Positions 35,319 through 43,504 are shown, counted from the first letter of the stretch. The stretch is DNA of 64,000 nucleotides from RGIG9115 sp045649825 (GCA_045649825.1 JAZRQO010000019.1:62001-126000); one strand, 5' to 3'. The notes: generated by a model from the letters alone, not told the origin. Translations and numbers: made by a program.

Positions 35319-35579
35319 TTATTCCAATCCTTCCGGGTTGTCTACTATACCTACTATTGCCGCATCCACGGGCGCCTTTTCCGCACCTGTACCTATTCTT
35401 GCGGCACTGCCTGTTGCAACAAGTACATATTCACCGATACCGGCACCAATATTGTCTACTGCTACAAATCTTCCGTTTGACATAGAAGAAACAGGCTCTA
35501 CAATCATAAATTTATTTCCTACAAGATTTTCGGTCTTGCGGGTCGAAACAATACTTCCGACAACTTTTCCTACTAGCAT
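35319..35579 (-). CDS. EutN/CcmL-type pentameric vertex protein
   Basis: This 86-residue protein has the EutN/CcmL/PduN signatures MLVGKVVGSIVSTRK at the start, VDNIGAGIGEYVLVATGSAAR in the middle and the VDAAIVGIVD end. Pentamers of this family close the vertices of the polyhedral shell. It is followed after 3 bases by pduS and preceded by an intercistronic hairpin, which suits the low copy number needed for vertices. Confidence 0.95.
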   Translation of the reverse strand: MLVGKVVGSIVSTRKTENLVGNKFMIVEPVSSMSNGRFVAVDNIGAGIGEYVLVATGSAARIGTGAEKAPVDAAIVGIVDNPEGLE

Positions 35580-35612
35580 TTAAGTTTCATTCCCTTCTGT
35601 TTTTGTGAAAAG

Positions 35613-35647
35613 CCTTATTTCCGGAGCAAAACGCCCCGGAAATAAGG
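35613..35647 (-). other. Strong intercistronic hairpin between shell genes
   Basis: CCTTATTTCCGG and CCGGAAATAAGG form a perfect 12-bp stem with an 11-base loop, between the hexameric shell gene and the vertex gene. Only a weak T-run follows, so partial termination or protection of the upstream shell-protein mRNA is likelier than full termination. Confidence 0.7.
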
Positions 35648-35662
35648 AAAACCTCTGCAAAA

Positions 35663-36064
35663 TTACTTAAGTGTAGGTAAAATCTTTTCAACATCGTCGT
35701 GAGGTCTGGGAATAACGTGTGTAGCGATGATTTCGCCAAGCTTTGTAGCTGAAGCGCCGCCTGCTTCTACAGCAGACTTAACCGCACCAACATCGCCTCT
35801 TACCATAACGCTAACGAGTCCTGAACCGATTTTTTCTGTTCCAACAAGTTCAACGTTCGCAGCCTTGAGCATTGAGTCAGCAGCTTCAATTGCAGCTACA
35901 AGACCTCTTGTTTCTACCATACCTAAAGCTTCCTGTGCCATTTTGCGTACCTCCTTTACCGGTTTCTTTTTTTCTTCGATTACTACAACTTCTTCAGTCT
36001 TTACTGCAGCAGTTGTTTTCGGTGCAGCAGACTTTGTGCTTGTAGCTTTTACCTTTTTTTCCAT
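35663..36064 (-). CDS. Hexameric shell protein with an N-terminal extension and a second internal start
   Basis: The BMC-H domain (92 residues, MAQEALGMVETRGLVAAIEA to VEKILPTLK) is nearly identical in layout to the next gene and resembles PduA/PduJ. The frame starts 41 codons earlier with a Lys/Ala/Val-rich, probably disordered extension (KATSTKSAAPKTTAAVKTEE). The long start (36064) follows AAAGGGTGAT. The internal ATG at 35941 has a perfect AAAGGAGG 8 bases upstream, inside the extension. Both products may be made, giving shell tiles with and without a charged tail. Confidence 0.92.
   Translation of the reverse strand: MEKKVKATSTKSAAPKTTAAVKTEEVVVIEEKKKPVKEVRKMAQEALGMVETRGLVAAIEAADSMLKAANVELVGTEKIGSGLVSVMVRGDVGAVKSAVEAGGASATKLGEIIATHVIPRPHDDVEKILPTLK
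35942..35960 (-). promoter_or_regulatory. Internal ribosome binding site for a short shell-protein form
   Basis: AAAGGAGG lies 8 bases before the in-frame ATG at 35941. It is stronger than the site for the long form, so the 92-residue product is probably the major one. Confidence 0.65.
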
Positions 36065-36083
36065 AAGATCACCCTTTAATCAA

Positions 36084-36362
36084 TTATTTGAGTGTAGGTA
36101 AAATCTTTTCAACGTCATTGTGGGGTCTGGGTATTACGTGTACAGCAACGAGTTCGCCGAGCTTTGTTGCAGCAGCTGCGCCTGCTTCTGTAGCAGCCTT
36201 AACAGCACCAACGTCACCTCTAACCATAACGCTAACGAGTCCTGAACCGATTTTTTCAGTTCCGATAAGTACTACCTCTGCAGCCTTAACCATTGCGTCA
36301 GCAGCCTCAACTGATGCTACTAAACCTCTTGTTTCGATCATACCAAGTGCTTCCTGTGCCAT
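36084..36362 (-). CDS. Hexameric microcompartment shell protein (BMC-H, PduA/PduJ-like)
   Basis: This 92-residue single-BMC-domain protein starts AQEALGMIETRGLVASVEAAD and has the pore-lining GSGLV segment with KIGSGLVSVMVRGDVG and the C-terminal HVIPRPHNDVEKIL. Hexamers of this type make the shell facets and allow small polar metabolites such as propanediol through. It differs from the neighbouring shell gene at only a few positions, indicating a recent duplication. Confidence 0.96.
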   Translation of the reverse strand: MAQEALGMIETRGLVASVEAADAMVKAAEVVLIGTEKIGSGLVSVMVRGDVGAVKAATEAGAAAATKLGELVAVHVIPRPHNDVEKILPTLK

Positions 36363-36410
36363 AATAAAAATCCTCCTAAAAATTAATTATAAATTATTGA
36401 TAAGTTTGTT

Positions 36411-37616
36411 TTACAGAAGCTCGTCTGCGATAATCGCAATTTTGAGACCTTCCATTTTAAGATTGGTTTGATGTGCTTCGTTAATCTGTGAAAGCGGATA
36501 TCTGTGAGTGATAATGTCCTTCATAGGAAGTCCGATACCCTTTGCACGCTTGAGGAAATCAAACGTTGTTGCATAATCACGGAGAGTGTAAACCCATGAA
36601 CCAACTACTGTAATCTCCTTTGAACAAATGTCAAAATGGGGATTAATTGAAGCGTCGCCGCCGTTTACGAAGAAGCCAAGCTCGCAAAGACCGCCGCCGC
36701 TTCTGATGAATTTATACACGTTGCTGTGTGCAACGGCAGCACCGGTGCACTGGAATGCAAAGTCTGCAAGGTGGCCGTCAAATGTTGCCTTAACAGCATC
36801 TGCAAGCTCCTCCACGCCTTTGTAATCCTTGAAATTAACGGTTTTTGAAGCACCCATCTTAAGAGCAAACTCAAGACGCTTTGCTTCGCCGTCTACAGCT
36901 GTTATATTTTCAATTCCCATTGTTCTGAGAACAGCTATACATATAAGACCGATAGGTCCGCAGCCCTGGATAACAACACGTGAGTTGAATCTGAGTATAC
37001 CTGTCGTCTTTGCTCTTTCAACTGCGTGAATAAGAACTGCTGAGGGTTCGATAAGAATTCGACTGTCGAGGTCGAGGTCGCTTACGTTAAATACTGTAGA
37101 ACCCTTTCTGAGAAGTAAGTAATCTCCGAACCATCCGTTGAGATGTACATCATCATCGGGAAGAAGTCCGTAAATATCTGAGCTTCCTAAATTCTTTTTG
37201 TTAAGGTCGTACATTTCGATATCGGGATCGTCTTTAAAGATACAGCAGGTTACTACCTTATCACCGATATTGAGCGCCTTGCCGGCACTGTCTTTCTTAA
37301 CATTCTTACCCATCTTAACGACCTCACCTGTTCCCTCGTGACCGAGAACTACAGGAATTAGACCGAATGGGTCTCTCTTGAACTCGTGAGCATCTGTTCC
37401 GCAGATACCGCAGCCTTCAACCTTAACGAGGATTTCGTCATCTCCTACTTCGGGGATGGGGAATTCCTTGATTTCATAGTTTTCAAGCTTTGTGAGCATT
37501 GCTACACGGCTTTTTGCGGGGATTGCTCCGGGAGCCTTAGGCGCTGATGCTGAACCACCGCCCTGTAAATCAGCAATTACCTGTTTTACAATTTGTTCGA
37601 TGTCGTTTGAATTCAA
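36411..37616 (-). CDS. Zinc-dependent medium-chain alcohol dehydrogenase with encapsulation peptide
   Basis: This 401-residue MDR dehydrogenase has the catalytic-zinc motif CGICGTDAHEF and GHEGTGEVV in the N-terminal domain and a Rossmann motif VIQGCGPIGLICIAVL. The first 18 residues (NDIEQIVKQVIADLQGGG) form an amphipathic helix followed by a Ser/Ala/Pro linker, the classic layout of a BMC targeting peptide. It would reduce propanal to 1-propanol, or lactaldehyde to 1,2-propanediol, and regenerate NAD+ in the lumen. Confidence 0.92.
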   Translation of the reverse strand: MNSNDIEQIVKQVIADLQGGGSASAPKAPGAIPAKSRVAMLTKLENYEIKEFPIPEVGDDEILVKVEGCGICGTDAHEFKRDPFGLIPVVLGHEGTGEVVKMGKNVKKDSAGKALNIGDKVVTCCIFKDDPDIEMYDLNKKNLGSSDIYGLLPDDDVHLNGWFGDYLLLRKGSTVFNVSDLDLDSRILIEPSAVLIHAVERAKTTGILRFNSRVVIQGCGPIGLICIAVLRTMGIENITAVDGEAKRLEFALKMGASKTVNFKDYKGVEELADAVKATFDGHLADFAFQCTGAAVAHSNVYKFIRSGGGLCELGFFVNGGDASINPHFDICSKEITVVGSWVYTLRDYATTFDFLKRAKGIGLPMKDIITHRYPLSQINEAHQTNLKMEGLKIAIIADELL

Positions 37617-37631
37617 CCTGTTTCAACTCCT

Positions 37632-38099
37632 TTACTCTGTCAGCTTTTTGAAGTATTCGGCACCGTATGCAGAAAGGAATGTATCCTGTTCCTCTGTTCC
37701 ACCGCTTACTCCAAGTCCGCCAACTATTTTGTCGCCTATTTTTAGCGGATCGCCTCCGCCGAAAATAACAATTTTACCGCCGTTTGTAAACTGGATACCG
37801 TAAAGGGATTCGCCGGGTTGGCTAAGTCCTTTAAGGGTAATGGTAGGCATTTTGAGAGCTACAACCGTGTATGCCTTGTTAAAAGCAACATCGTAGCTTG
37901 CAATGTAGGCATCGTCCATACATTCGGTAAGAACGGGACGGGCACCTGCATCGGAAATTGAAACCACGATTCTCAGTCCCATTTCCTCAGCCTTATCCTC
38001 AACGGCTTTGGCAAGCTTTTTTGCAAGTGAAAGCGTCATTTTGGGAGCACTTTCATTCATAGCTGCCTGTACTATTTGTTTGATTAAAGCTTCGTCCAT
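37632..38099 (-). CDS. GlcG/HbpS-family (PduO C-terminal-like) protein
   Basis: This 155-residue protein has the GlcG/HbpS fold: KMTLSLAKKLAKAVEDKAEEMG, VVSISDAGARPVLTECMDDA and FGGGDPLKIGDKIVGGLGVSGG. The family binds heme or cobalamin-like cofactors in some members and is common in Pdu and GRM operons without an established function. The start EALIKQIVQAAMNE resembles an encapsulation peptide. A 2-base gap links it to the aldolase gene. Confidence 0.85.
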   Translation of the reverse strand: MDEALIKQIVQAAMNESAPKMTLSLAKKLAKAVEDKAEEMGLRIVVSISDAGARPVLTECMDDAYIASYDVAFNKAYTVVALKMPTITLKGLSQPGESLYGIQFTNGGKIVIFGGGDPLKIGDKIVGGLGVSGGTEEQDTFLSAYGAEYFKKLTE

Positions 38100-38101
38100 A
38101 A

Positions 38102-38899
38102 TTATTTGCCGAGCTGTTCCATAACCTGCTTTGTTATCTTTGCGATAAGATCAGCATCTGCGCCGCCCTCTTTTTTGTGGTGACCGCAGTTACCCTTGCA
38201 AGCATGGCAACCGTTTGACTTGTTCTGACAGAGGTTTGCAGGATGCTTACCTGTCATACCGAACTGTCTTCTGATTTCGTAAAGCTTTTCAACCTGGTCG
38301 GGTGAGAATTCCTTAGGACCGCCAAGCTGTCTTGCCTTGTAGAGGAGTTCTGCATAGAACTCTACTGATTCCATCTTGTGATATGCAGCAAGAAGTGAAT
38401 CTGAATATGTAAGAGCACCGTGACTTTCGAGAAGAACAGCATCGTAGTAAGGAAGATACTTCTCTACTGCATCGGGTATTTCTTCTGTTGAAGGTGTGCC
38501 GTACTCAGCGATGGGTACGCAACCGAGAGCGATAACCGCCTCAGGCATAATGGGCTGAGTAAGAGGGATTCCTGCAATAGCAAAGCTTGTTGCATATGAG
38601 GGATGAGCGTGTACAACTGCATTTACATCAGGTCTTTTATCGTATACACGAAGGTGCATTTTGATTTCTGATGAAGGCTTAAATCCGGGGTTAGCCTGAA
38701 TGATGTTACCTTTTCTGTCAATCTTACAGATGTACTCCGGTGTCATAAATCCCTTACTTACACCTGTTGGTGTGCAAAGAAATTCGTTTTCGGAAATTTT
38801 CACAGAGATGTTACCGTCATTTGCTGCAACCATGCCTCTGTTGTAAATTCTTTTGCCGATTTCACAGATTTGTTTTTTGATTTCGTATTCCGATATCAT
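38102..38899 (-). CDS. Class II aldolase (L-fuculose-1-phosphate type) with Cys/His-rich linker and C-terminal encapsulation peptide
   Basis: The first 215 or so residues of this 265-residue protein are a class II aldolase: GNISVKISENEFLCTPTG, zinc ligands in HAHPSYATSF and HGALTYSDSLLAAYH. It would split fuculose- or rhamnulose-1-phosphate into dihydroxyacetone phosphate and lactaldehyde. A linker follows with CHACKGNCGHHKK and a further Cys near residue 223. The last 17 residues, ADLIAKITKQVMEQLG, are an amphipathic encapsulation-type helix. A consensus promoter is directly upstream. Confidence 0.9.
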   Translation of the reverse strand: MISEYEIKKQICEIGKRIYNRGMVAANDGNISVKISENEFLCTPTGVSKGFMTPEYICKIDRKGNIIQANPGFKPSSEIKMHLRVYDKRPDVNAVVHAHPSYATSFAIAGIPLTQPIMPEAVIALGCVPIAEYGTPSTEEIPDAVEKYLPYYDAVLLESHGALTYSDSLLAAYHKMESVEFYAELLYKARQLGGPKEFSPDQVEKLYEIRRQFGMTGKHPANLCQNKSNGCHACKGNCGHHKKEGGADADLIAKITKQVMEQLGK

Positions 38900-38959
38900 A
38901 ATAACTTCTCCTTTTCTTAAATTTTATTGGTATTGTTGTTTTTGTTTTGTTTCAAACTA

Positions 38960-38988
38960 ATTATACAACAATTACTTAACTTTGTCAA
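38960..38988 (-). promoter_or_regulatory. Consensus promoter upstream of the aldolase gene
   Basis: On the minus strand a perfect TTGACA (38983-38988), a 17-base spacer and a perfect TATAAT (38960-38965). It allows the shell and enzyme genes to be transcribed separately from the dehydratase and activase genes. Confidence 0.88.
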
Positions 38989-38990
38989 TG

Positions 38991-39036
38991 GTTTTTCTTT
39001 GTTTTTTTGTTTTTATTTTTGTTTTTCTTTGTTTTT
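38991..39036 (-). repeat. Two direct copies of a 16-bp motif upstream of the aldolase promoter
   Basis: GTTTTTCTTTGTTTTT occurs at 38991-39006 and again at 39021-39036, exactly 30 bp apart. The first copy ends 2 bases from the -35 box. The 13-base core, in opposite orientation, recurs inside the dehydratase promoter at 42511-42523. These are candidate binding sites for the DeoR regulator; A-tract UP elements are an alternative. Confidence 0.6.
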
Positions 39037-39088
39037 GTTAATATCGCACTAAAATGATATTTTTGTAACAAAGTTTCAGTGCTTTCTG

Positions 39089-39871
39089 CTATCCGCCTAT
39101 TTCAACCTTTATTCCCGAGCGGTCGGCAACACTTCGTAAAAGCTCAATATGCTCTTTGGTGTGAAGGGGAGCATCACCCATCAGATATTCCCTGCCAAGA
39201 CCTTCGTACTTATCCTTACCAAGCCTGTGATAAGGAAGAAGGTGAAGCTGTCTTGCACCAATCGAAGCTGCAAACTTACTTATATCGGCAATTTCACTCT
39301 CCGTATCGTTAAAACCGGGAATAACGGGAACTCTTACTATGAAGTTGTTGGCATCGTGAGCAAGACGTCTTGCATTTGCAAGCATCAGCTCGTTTGGAAC
39401 TCCGGTGAACTCCTTATGCTTTGCAGAGTTTGTATGCTTCACATCCATAAGATAATAATCAATATAGGGAAGCATTCTCTCTATTGTTTCATAAGGTGCG
39501 CAGGAAGTTGTTTCTACCGCCGTATTTATTCCCGATTCCTTAGCGGCTCTGAGGAGTGCTTCGGAAAAGTCAGGCTGACAAAGAAATTCGCCTCCGGAAA
39601 GAGTAAGTCCTCCTCCCGAACGTCTGTAATAGATACGGTCGCGGAGTACCTCGTCAAGGATTTCCTTGACGGTTACATCCCGTCCCATAACCTTTTCCTT
39701 GCCGCCGGTTATCATAGTTTCAATCTCATACGACTGAGATTCCGGATTACAACACCATCTGCAACGGAGCTTACAGCCCTTTAAGAACACTATTGTTCTT
39801 ATTCCGGGGCCATCATGAACAGAAAACCGCTGAATATCAAAAATTCTTCCTTTAACATTCAAGTAGTCCAT
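39089..39871 (-). CDS. Glycyl-radical enzyme activating protein (radical SAM)
   Basis: This 260-residue radical-SAM enzyme has the cluster motif CKLRCRWC near residue 30, after FDIQRFSVHDGPGIRT, and GGLTLSGGEF for SAM binding. It makes the glycyl radical on the diol dehydratase encoded just upstream. At this length it has no extra ferredoxin-like domain between the first motif and the GGE region. I chose ATG 39871, behind AAAGGAAA and 16 bases from the dehydratase stop; the longer frame from 39973 would overlap that gene. Confidence 0.92.
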   Translation of the reverse strand: MDYLNVKGRIFDIQRFSVHDGPGIRTIVFLKGCKLRCRWCCNPESQSYEIETMITGGKEKVMGRDVTVKEILDEVLRDRIYYRRSGGGLTLSGGEFLCQPDFSEALLRAAKESGINTAVETTSCAPYETIERMLPYIDYYLMDVKHTNSAKHKEFTGVPNELMLANARRLAHDANNFIVRVPVIPGFNDTESEIADISKFAASIGARQLHLLPYHRLGKDKYEGLGREYLMGDAPLHTKEHIELLRSVADRSGIKVEIGG

Positions 39872-39887
39872 TACGGTTTCCTTTCTG

Positions 39888-42410
39888 TCAGAAGCCCTGC
39901 TGCTCTGTTCTGTTAATAATGTCGTCCTGAAGCGATTTTGAAAGAGTTGTAAACAATGCACTGTAGCCCGCAACTCTTACAACAAGGCTCTTATACTTTT
40001 CAGGATTCTTCTGAGCATCAATAAGTGTTTCACGGCTTACCACATTAAACTGCACGTGACTTCCCTTCTGGTCGAAGAAGCCTCTTATAAGATTTATAAA
40101 GCTGTCAATTCCCGACGCTCCTTCAAGTGCTGAGGGATGGAACTTCATATTAAACAGAGTTCCGTTTGAAGCAATATAGTGGTCAAGCTTTGAAACTGAG
40201 TTTGCGGAAGCGGTAGGACCGCTTACGTCTCTGCCTGCCGTGGGGCTTACACCATCTGCAACAGGAGTATATGCATATCTTCCGTCAGGTGTTGCACCCG
40301 TCTGAGCACCGAGAGGTACGTTTGCAGATACAGGATAAAGACCTGCCTGATATCTTCCACCTCTGGGGTTTGTATACTTTTCAACAGGCTTTGTATATGT
40401 ATAAGCCACATCTCTTGCAAAAGCATCAACTTCAGGAATATCGTTACCGAATTTCGGTATTTCCATAATCATATCACGTACATGAGCGTGACAGTTTGAG
40501 CCGCCCACAGATGATGATACCTTCTGGAAAATACTCTTAATTTGCTCTTCTCCGACTTCAATGCCCTTTTCTGCAAGAGTTTTAACAATCTCTGTTGTAA
40601 CCTTTATTGCATCGCCGCCATTTCCACCATCTTTGCCGAAGTTATTTTCAAGAGCAGTTTTAAGCTCTGCCATAGTAATCTTCTTTTCGTCAAACACAAG
40701 CTTCTTCACAGCATACAGAGAATCTGCCATATTTGCAACTCCAAAGCCCTGAGGACCTGTGAAGTTATAAACCGCACCGCCTTCTTCAACAGACTTACCG
40801 TTTGCTATACAGTCATCAACCATTGATGAAAGGAAGGGAAGCGGACATCTCTGAGCGTGAGCCATATCAACTGCATTATCTGCATTCACCATAAGCTCTA
40901 TAAGGTATGCTGTCTGCTTTTTGTATGCATCATAGAATTCTTCAAAAGTAGTCATCTGAGTAACGTCACCCGTCTGAATACTTATCTGCTTTCCGTTATC
41001 AACACCGTTTGAGAAAACAAGCTCAAGAGGACGGCACATATTGAAGAAAGCTGAGTCGTGCCAACCGTTTGTTTTACCCATCTTCTGAGGCTCGACACAA
41101 CCGATTATGTTGTATTCTCTCGCATCCTCAATTGTAAGACCTCTGTTCTGAAGTGCAGGGATAATAACCTCATCGTTATAGTAAGCAGGGAGACCTATAC
41201 CTGTTTTGGTAAGGTTTGCCGCATGTACCATAAGCTCGTAAGGCGTTCCGTTCCATACTCTCATAGAAAGCGAGGGCTGAGGAAGCATTACGTGCATAGA
41301 AGCAGTAATACACATAAACGAAAGGTCGTTCGTTTTGTCCTCTCCGTATTTATCCTGGCCGCCTACAATAAGATTCTGGAATGTACCGTAGCCAGCAAAG
41401 CCTTCTGCTGATGCACGGTCACGTACCTTTGTTACGTCGTTTAACTTAATCCATACACAGTCAATATATTCCTGAGCCTTTTCACGGGTGATCACGCCAC
41501 GGTCAAGGTCATTTTTGTAGTAAGGATACATATACTGGTCAAAGCGTCCGGGAGATATTGAATGTCCGTTACTCTCGGTCTGAATAAGGAGCTGAACAAA
41601 CCAGAATGACTGACATGCTTCATAGAAACTTGTAGCTCCAAACTCAGGAACCTTGGCACAGTTTCTTGAAATCTGAAGAAGTTCCTCTTTACGCGCAGGA
41701 TCGGCACACTTCGCCGCCATATCAGCCGCAAGCGCAGAATATCTTCTTGCATATGTAACAACTGCCTGTGTACATTCTATAACACTTTCAAGGAATGCCG
41801 AGCGCTGAACATAATCTTTATCACCTTTAGAAAGCTTTGCAAGAGCTGCCTTCGCTTTCTTCTCTATTCCTGAAAATCCAATTTTAAGAACTTCATCATA
41901 TTTAACAGTAATATGACCTACACCATTGTAGTAGTAGTTACCAACAGTAAAAATGTTGTGTTCCATGGCCGTAAGAGTTTCAGGTGCCATATAAGAGGTA
42001 GCAAGCTCGTTTGTGGTCTTACCTCTCCAATATGGCAAATTCTCTTTGAAAAGCTTTTTTGTTTCATCCGAAATTGAGAACGGGTCTGCACTTCTTGTCG
42101 CAATAGTTTCATACTCTGTTTCGAGCCATTCAAAAGAAAACTCGGGGTATACCTGACAGCTTTTAGGTCTTATAGAATTTGAACCAACGATAAGCTCATT
42201 GTCACGAATAATAATAGGAAGCTTTTCGCAAATATCCCTGAACGCATGAGCACGCCGTTTTATCATAGGTTCTTTTTCGCTTTTTTTGTAGGACTCTGTA
42301 ATAATAACTACTCTGTCGGCCTCAAGGCGGGGTTCTTCAGCGAAAAGAGCATCTTTAAGCTTATCGATACGCTCGCTCTTGGCAACAGGTTGGCTATAAT
42401 ATTTTTCCAT
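39888..42410 (-). CDS. Glycyl-radical B12-independent 1,2-propanediol dehydratase
   Basis: This 840-residue protein is of the PFL/glycerol-dehydratase family. The active-site cysteine and glutamate are in NIIGCVEPQKMG, typical of diol dehydratases, and the radical glycine is in VRVAGYSALF (about Gly815). It would dehydrate 1,2-propanediol to propanal. The choline-lyase and pyruvate-formate-lyase active-site patterns are not seen. The start at 42410 (MEKYYSQP) follows an AAAGG site; the 22-codon upstream extension of the frame is doubtful. It opens the microcompartment locus and is strongly promoted. Confidence 0.93.
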   Translation of the reverse strand: MEKYYSQPVAKSERIDKLKDALFAEEPRLEADRVVIITESYKKSEKEPMIKRRAHAFRDICEKLPIIIRDNELIVGSNSIRPKSCQVYPEFSFEWLETEYETIATRSADPFSISDETKKLFKENLPYWRGKTTNELATSYMAPETLTAMEHNIFTVGNYYYNGVGHITVKYDEVLKIGFSGIEKKAKAALAKLSKGDKDYVQRSAFLESVIECTQAVVTYARRYSALAADMAAKCADPARKEELLQISRNCAKVPEFGATSFYEACQSFWFVQLLIQTESNGHSISPGRFDQYMYPYYKNDLDRGVITREKAQEYIDCVWIKLNDVTKVRDRASAEGFAGYGTFQNLIVGGQDKYGEDKTNDLSFMCITASMHVMLPQPSLSMRVWNGTPYELMVHAANLTKTGIGLPAYYNDEVIIPALQNRGLTIEDAREYNIIGCVEPQKMGKTNGWHDSAFFNMCRPLELVFSNGVDNGKQISIQTGDVTQMTTFEEFYDAYKKQTAYLIELMVNADNAVDMAHAQRCPLPFLSSMVDDCIANGKSVEEGGAVYNFTGPQGFGVANMADSLYAVKKLVFDEKKITMAELKTALENNFGKDGGNGGDAIKVTTEIVKTLAEKGIEVGEEQIKSIFQKVSSSVGGSNCHAHVRDMIMEIPKFGNDIPEVDAFARDVAYTYTKPVEKYTNPRGGRYQAGLYPVSANVPLGAQTGATPDGRYAYTPVADGVSPTAGRDVSGPTASANSVSKLDHYIASNGTLFNMKFHPSALEGASGIDSFINLIRGFFDQKGSHVQFNVVSRETLIDAQKNPEKYKSLVVRVAGYSALFTTLSKSLQDDIINRTEQQGF

Positions 42411-42499
42411 ACAATCGCCACTGCCTTTCAATTTAATTCTATACGGTGCAAAACTAAACTTTTTTGCACCTTTCAACTAAACAAAAACATACACATTCA

Positions 42500-42528
42500 A
42501 TTATAAACCAAAACAAAGAAAAAGTCAA
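42500..42528 (-). promoter_or_regulatory. Promoter of the diol dehydratase with an embedded operator-like motif
   Basis: On the minus strand TTGACT (42523-42528), a 17-base spacer and a perfect TATAAT (42500-42505). The spacer holds AAACAAAGAAAAA (plus strand, 42511-42523), the same core as the repeats at the aldolase promoter. A looser copy, CAAAAACACAGAAAAA, lies near 42580-42595. Confidence 0.8.
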
Positions 42529-42641
42529 TAGATTTTTAAAAAAATATTACACCTTCTCAACATTTCAATTCATAAATCCACAAAAACACAGAAAAATAAA
42601 CCAAATTTCCAAAAACAAACAAAGGTTATTATTGACTTATC

Positions 42642-42674
42642 AGAATCTGTTTTTAGTTATCAAAAACAGATTCT
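42642..42674. other. Inverted repeat between the dehydratase and WalR/WalK operons
   Basis: AGAATCTGTTTTT and its exact complement form a 13-bp stem with a 7-base loop. It lacks a clear T-run on either side. It could be a further operator or boundary element; the remainder of this 318-bp gap holds no gene. Confidence 0.45.
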
Positions 42675-42689
42675 TACACCTTTTAAAAG

Positions 42690-42729
42690 CAAAAATCACA
42701 TTGCAGCGACCCAGTCGCTGCAATGTGAT
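42690..42729 (-). terminator. Terminator of the WalR/WalK operon
   Basis: ATCACATTGCAGCGAC and GTCGCTGCAATGTGAT form a 16-bp stem with a 3-base loop, followed on the minus strand by TTTTTGCTTTT. The stop codon of the YycI-like gene overlaps the stem. Confidence 0.9.
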
Positions 42730-43499
42730 TAATCCACATAATATGTATTTCCGTCTGTTACTTTTATTTCCCACACAGGCTTGAGGTAATTACCATCTGT
42801 CTTATAGCCAAAGTTCATTTCCTTGATTACAGAGCCATTTGCAACGTCTGACATTGCAAGCTCGGCAAGCGCAGAACACGAAGAACTACCAAGTTTCTTT
42901 TCATTTGTGCTTTTAAGCTTATAAGGAATGGTCTGAACTCTGTACTTTCCATTGCCGTAAAGGAAAACACTTATTTTGCAATCAAATATTCTTCTGCCTT
43001 TATATTCCGGGATAAAGGTAACACTTATTTTATCCTTTCCCTCAGAAACAAATGCTGACATACTCTTCTTGGAAAGGCCAAGCCACTCAACAATCTTTTT
43101 CGCTCTTGAAAGTGCTGAAGATTCTGTTATGTTCTCTGCCAGCTTACTTTTCCCTTCTATAATAACTATTTCATCGTAAACAGTTATATACGATTGGTCA
43201 AAGCTGTACTCATCCTCTTTATCCTTTTTTATCTTCCCTGTCTCCCGTGCCTTTTCTAAAGCCTTCCCGTCAGCTACAACATACTCTATTTCAGGAATTG
43301 GAAGAGCTTTACCCTTGCGGCTTAAAAAGAAATTATCGGCTTTTATATTACTCTCTTTAAGTAATATTTTTGTTTGCTCTCTTTCCGCATCAGTAATACC
43401 TGCAGTATTTGACGGATAGTACACCCATACAAACAAAAACACCCAGAGCAAAACTATAAGTATGGAAAGAGTTATACTTGTTCTTTTAAAAAGTTTCAT
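42729..43499 (-). CDS. YycI-like regulator of WalK
   Basis: This 256-residue protein has a single N-terminal membrane helix (about residues 10-30) and an extracytoplasmic YycI/YycH-type fold. It ends in VWEIKVTDGNTYYVD, the peptidase-propeptide-like strand common in the family. It lies 5 bases after walK. In bacilli YycI and YycH form a membrane complex that restrains or assists WalK. No yycH gene lies between walK and this gene, so YycI may act alone here. Confidence 0.78.
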   Translation of the reverse strand: MKLFKRTSITLSILIVLLWVFLFVWVYYPSNTAGITDAEREQTKILLKESNIKADNFFLSRKGKALPIPEIEYVVADGKALEKARETGKIKKDKEDEYSFDQSYITVYDEIVIIEGKSKLAENITESSALSRAKKIVEWLGLSKKSMSAFVSEGKDKISVTFIPEYKGRRIFDCKISVFLYGNGKYRVQTIPYKLKSTNEKKLGSSSCSALAELAMSDVANGSVIKEMNFGYKTDGNYLKPVWEIKVTDGNTYYVD

Positions 43500-43504
43500 A
43501 AGCT

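Noticed and set aside
38991..39036. Regularly spaced direct repeats that could suggest a CRISPR array
   Set aside because: Only two copies of a low-complexity 16-bp motif are present, with no unique spacers and no cas genes. Promoter position fits regulatory sites better.
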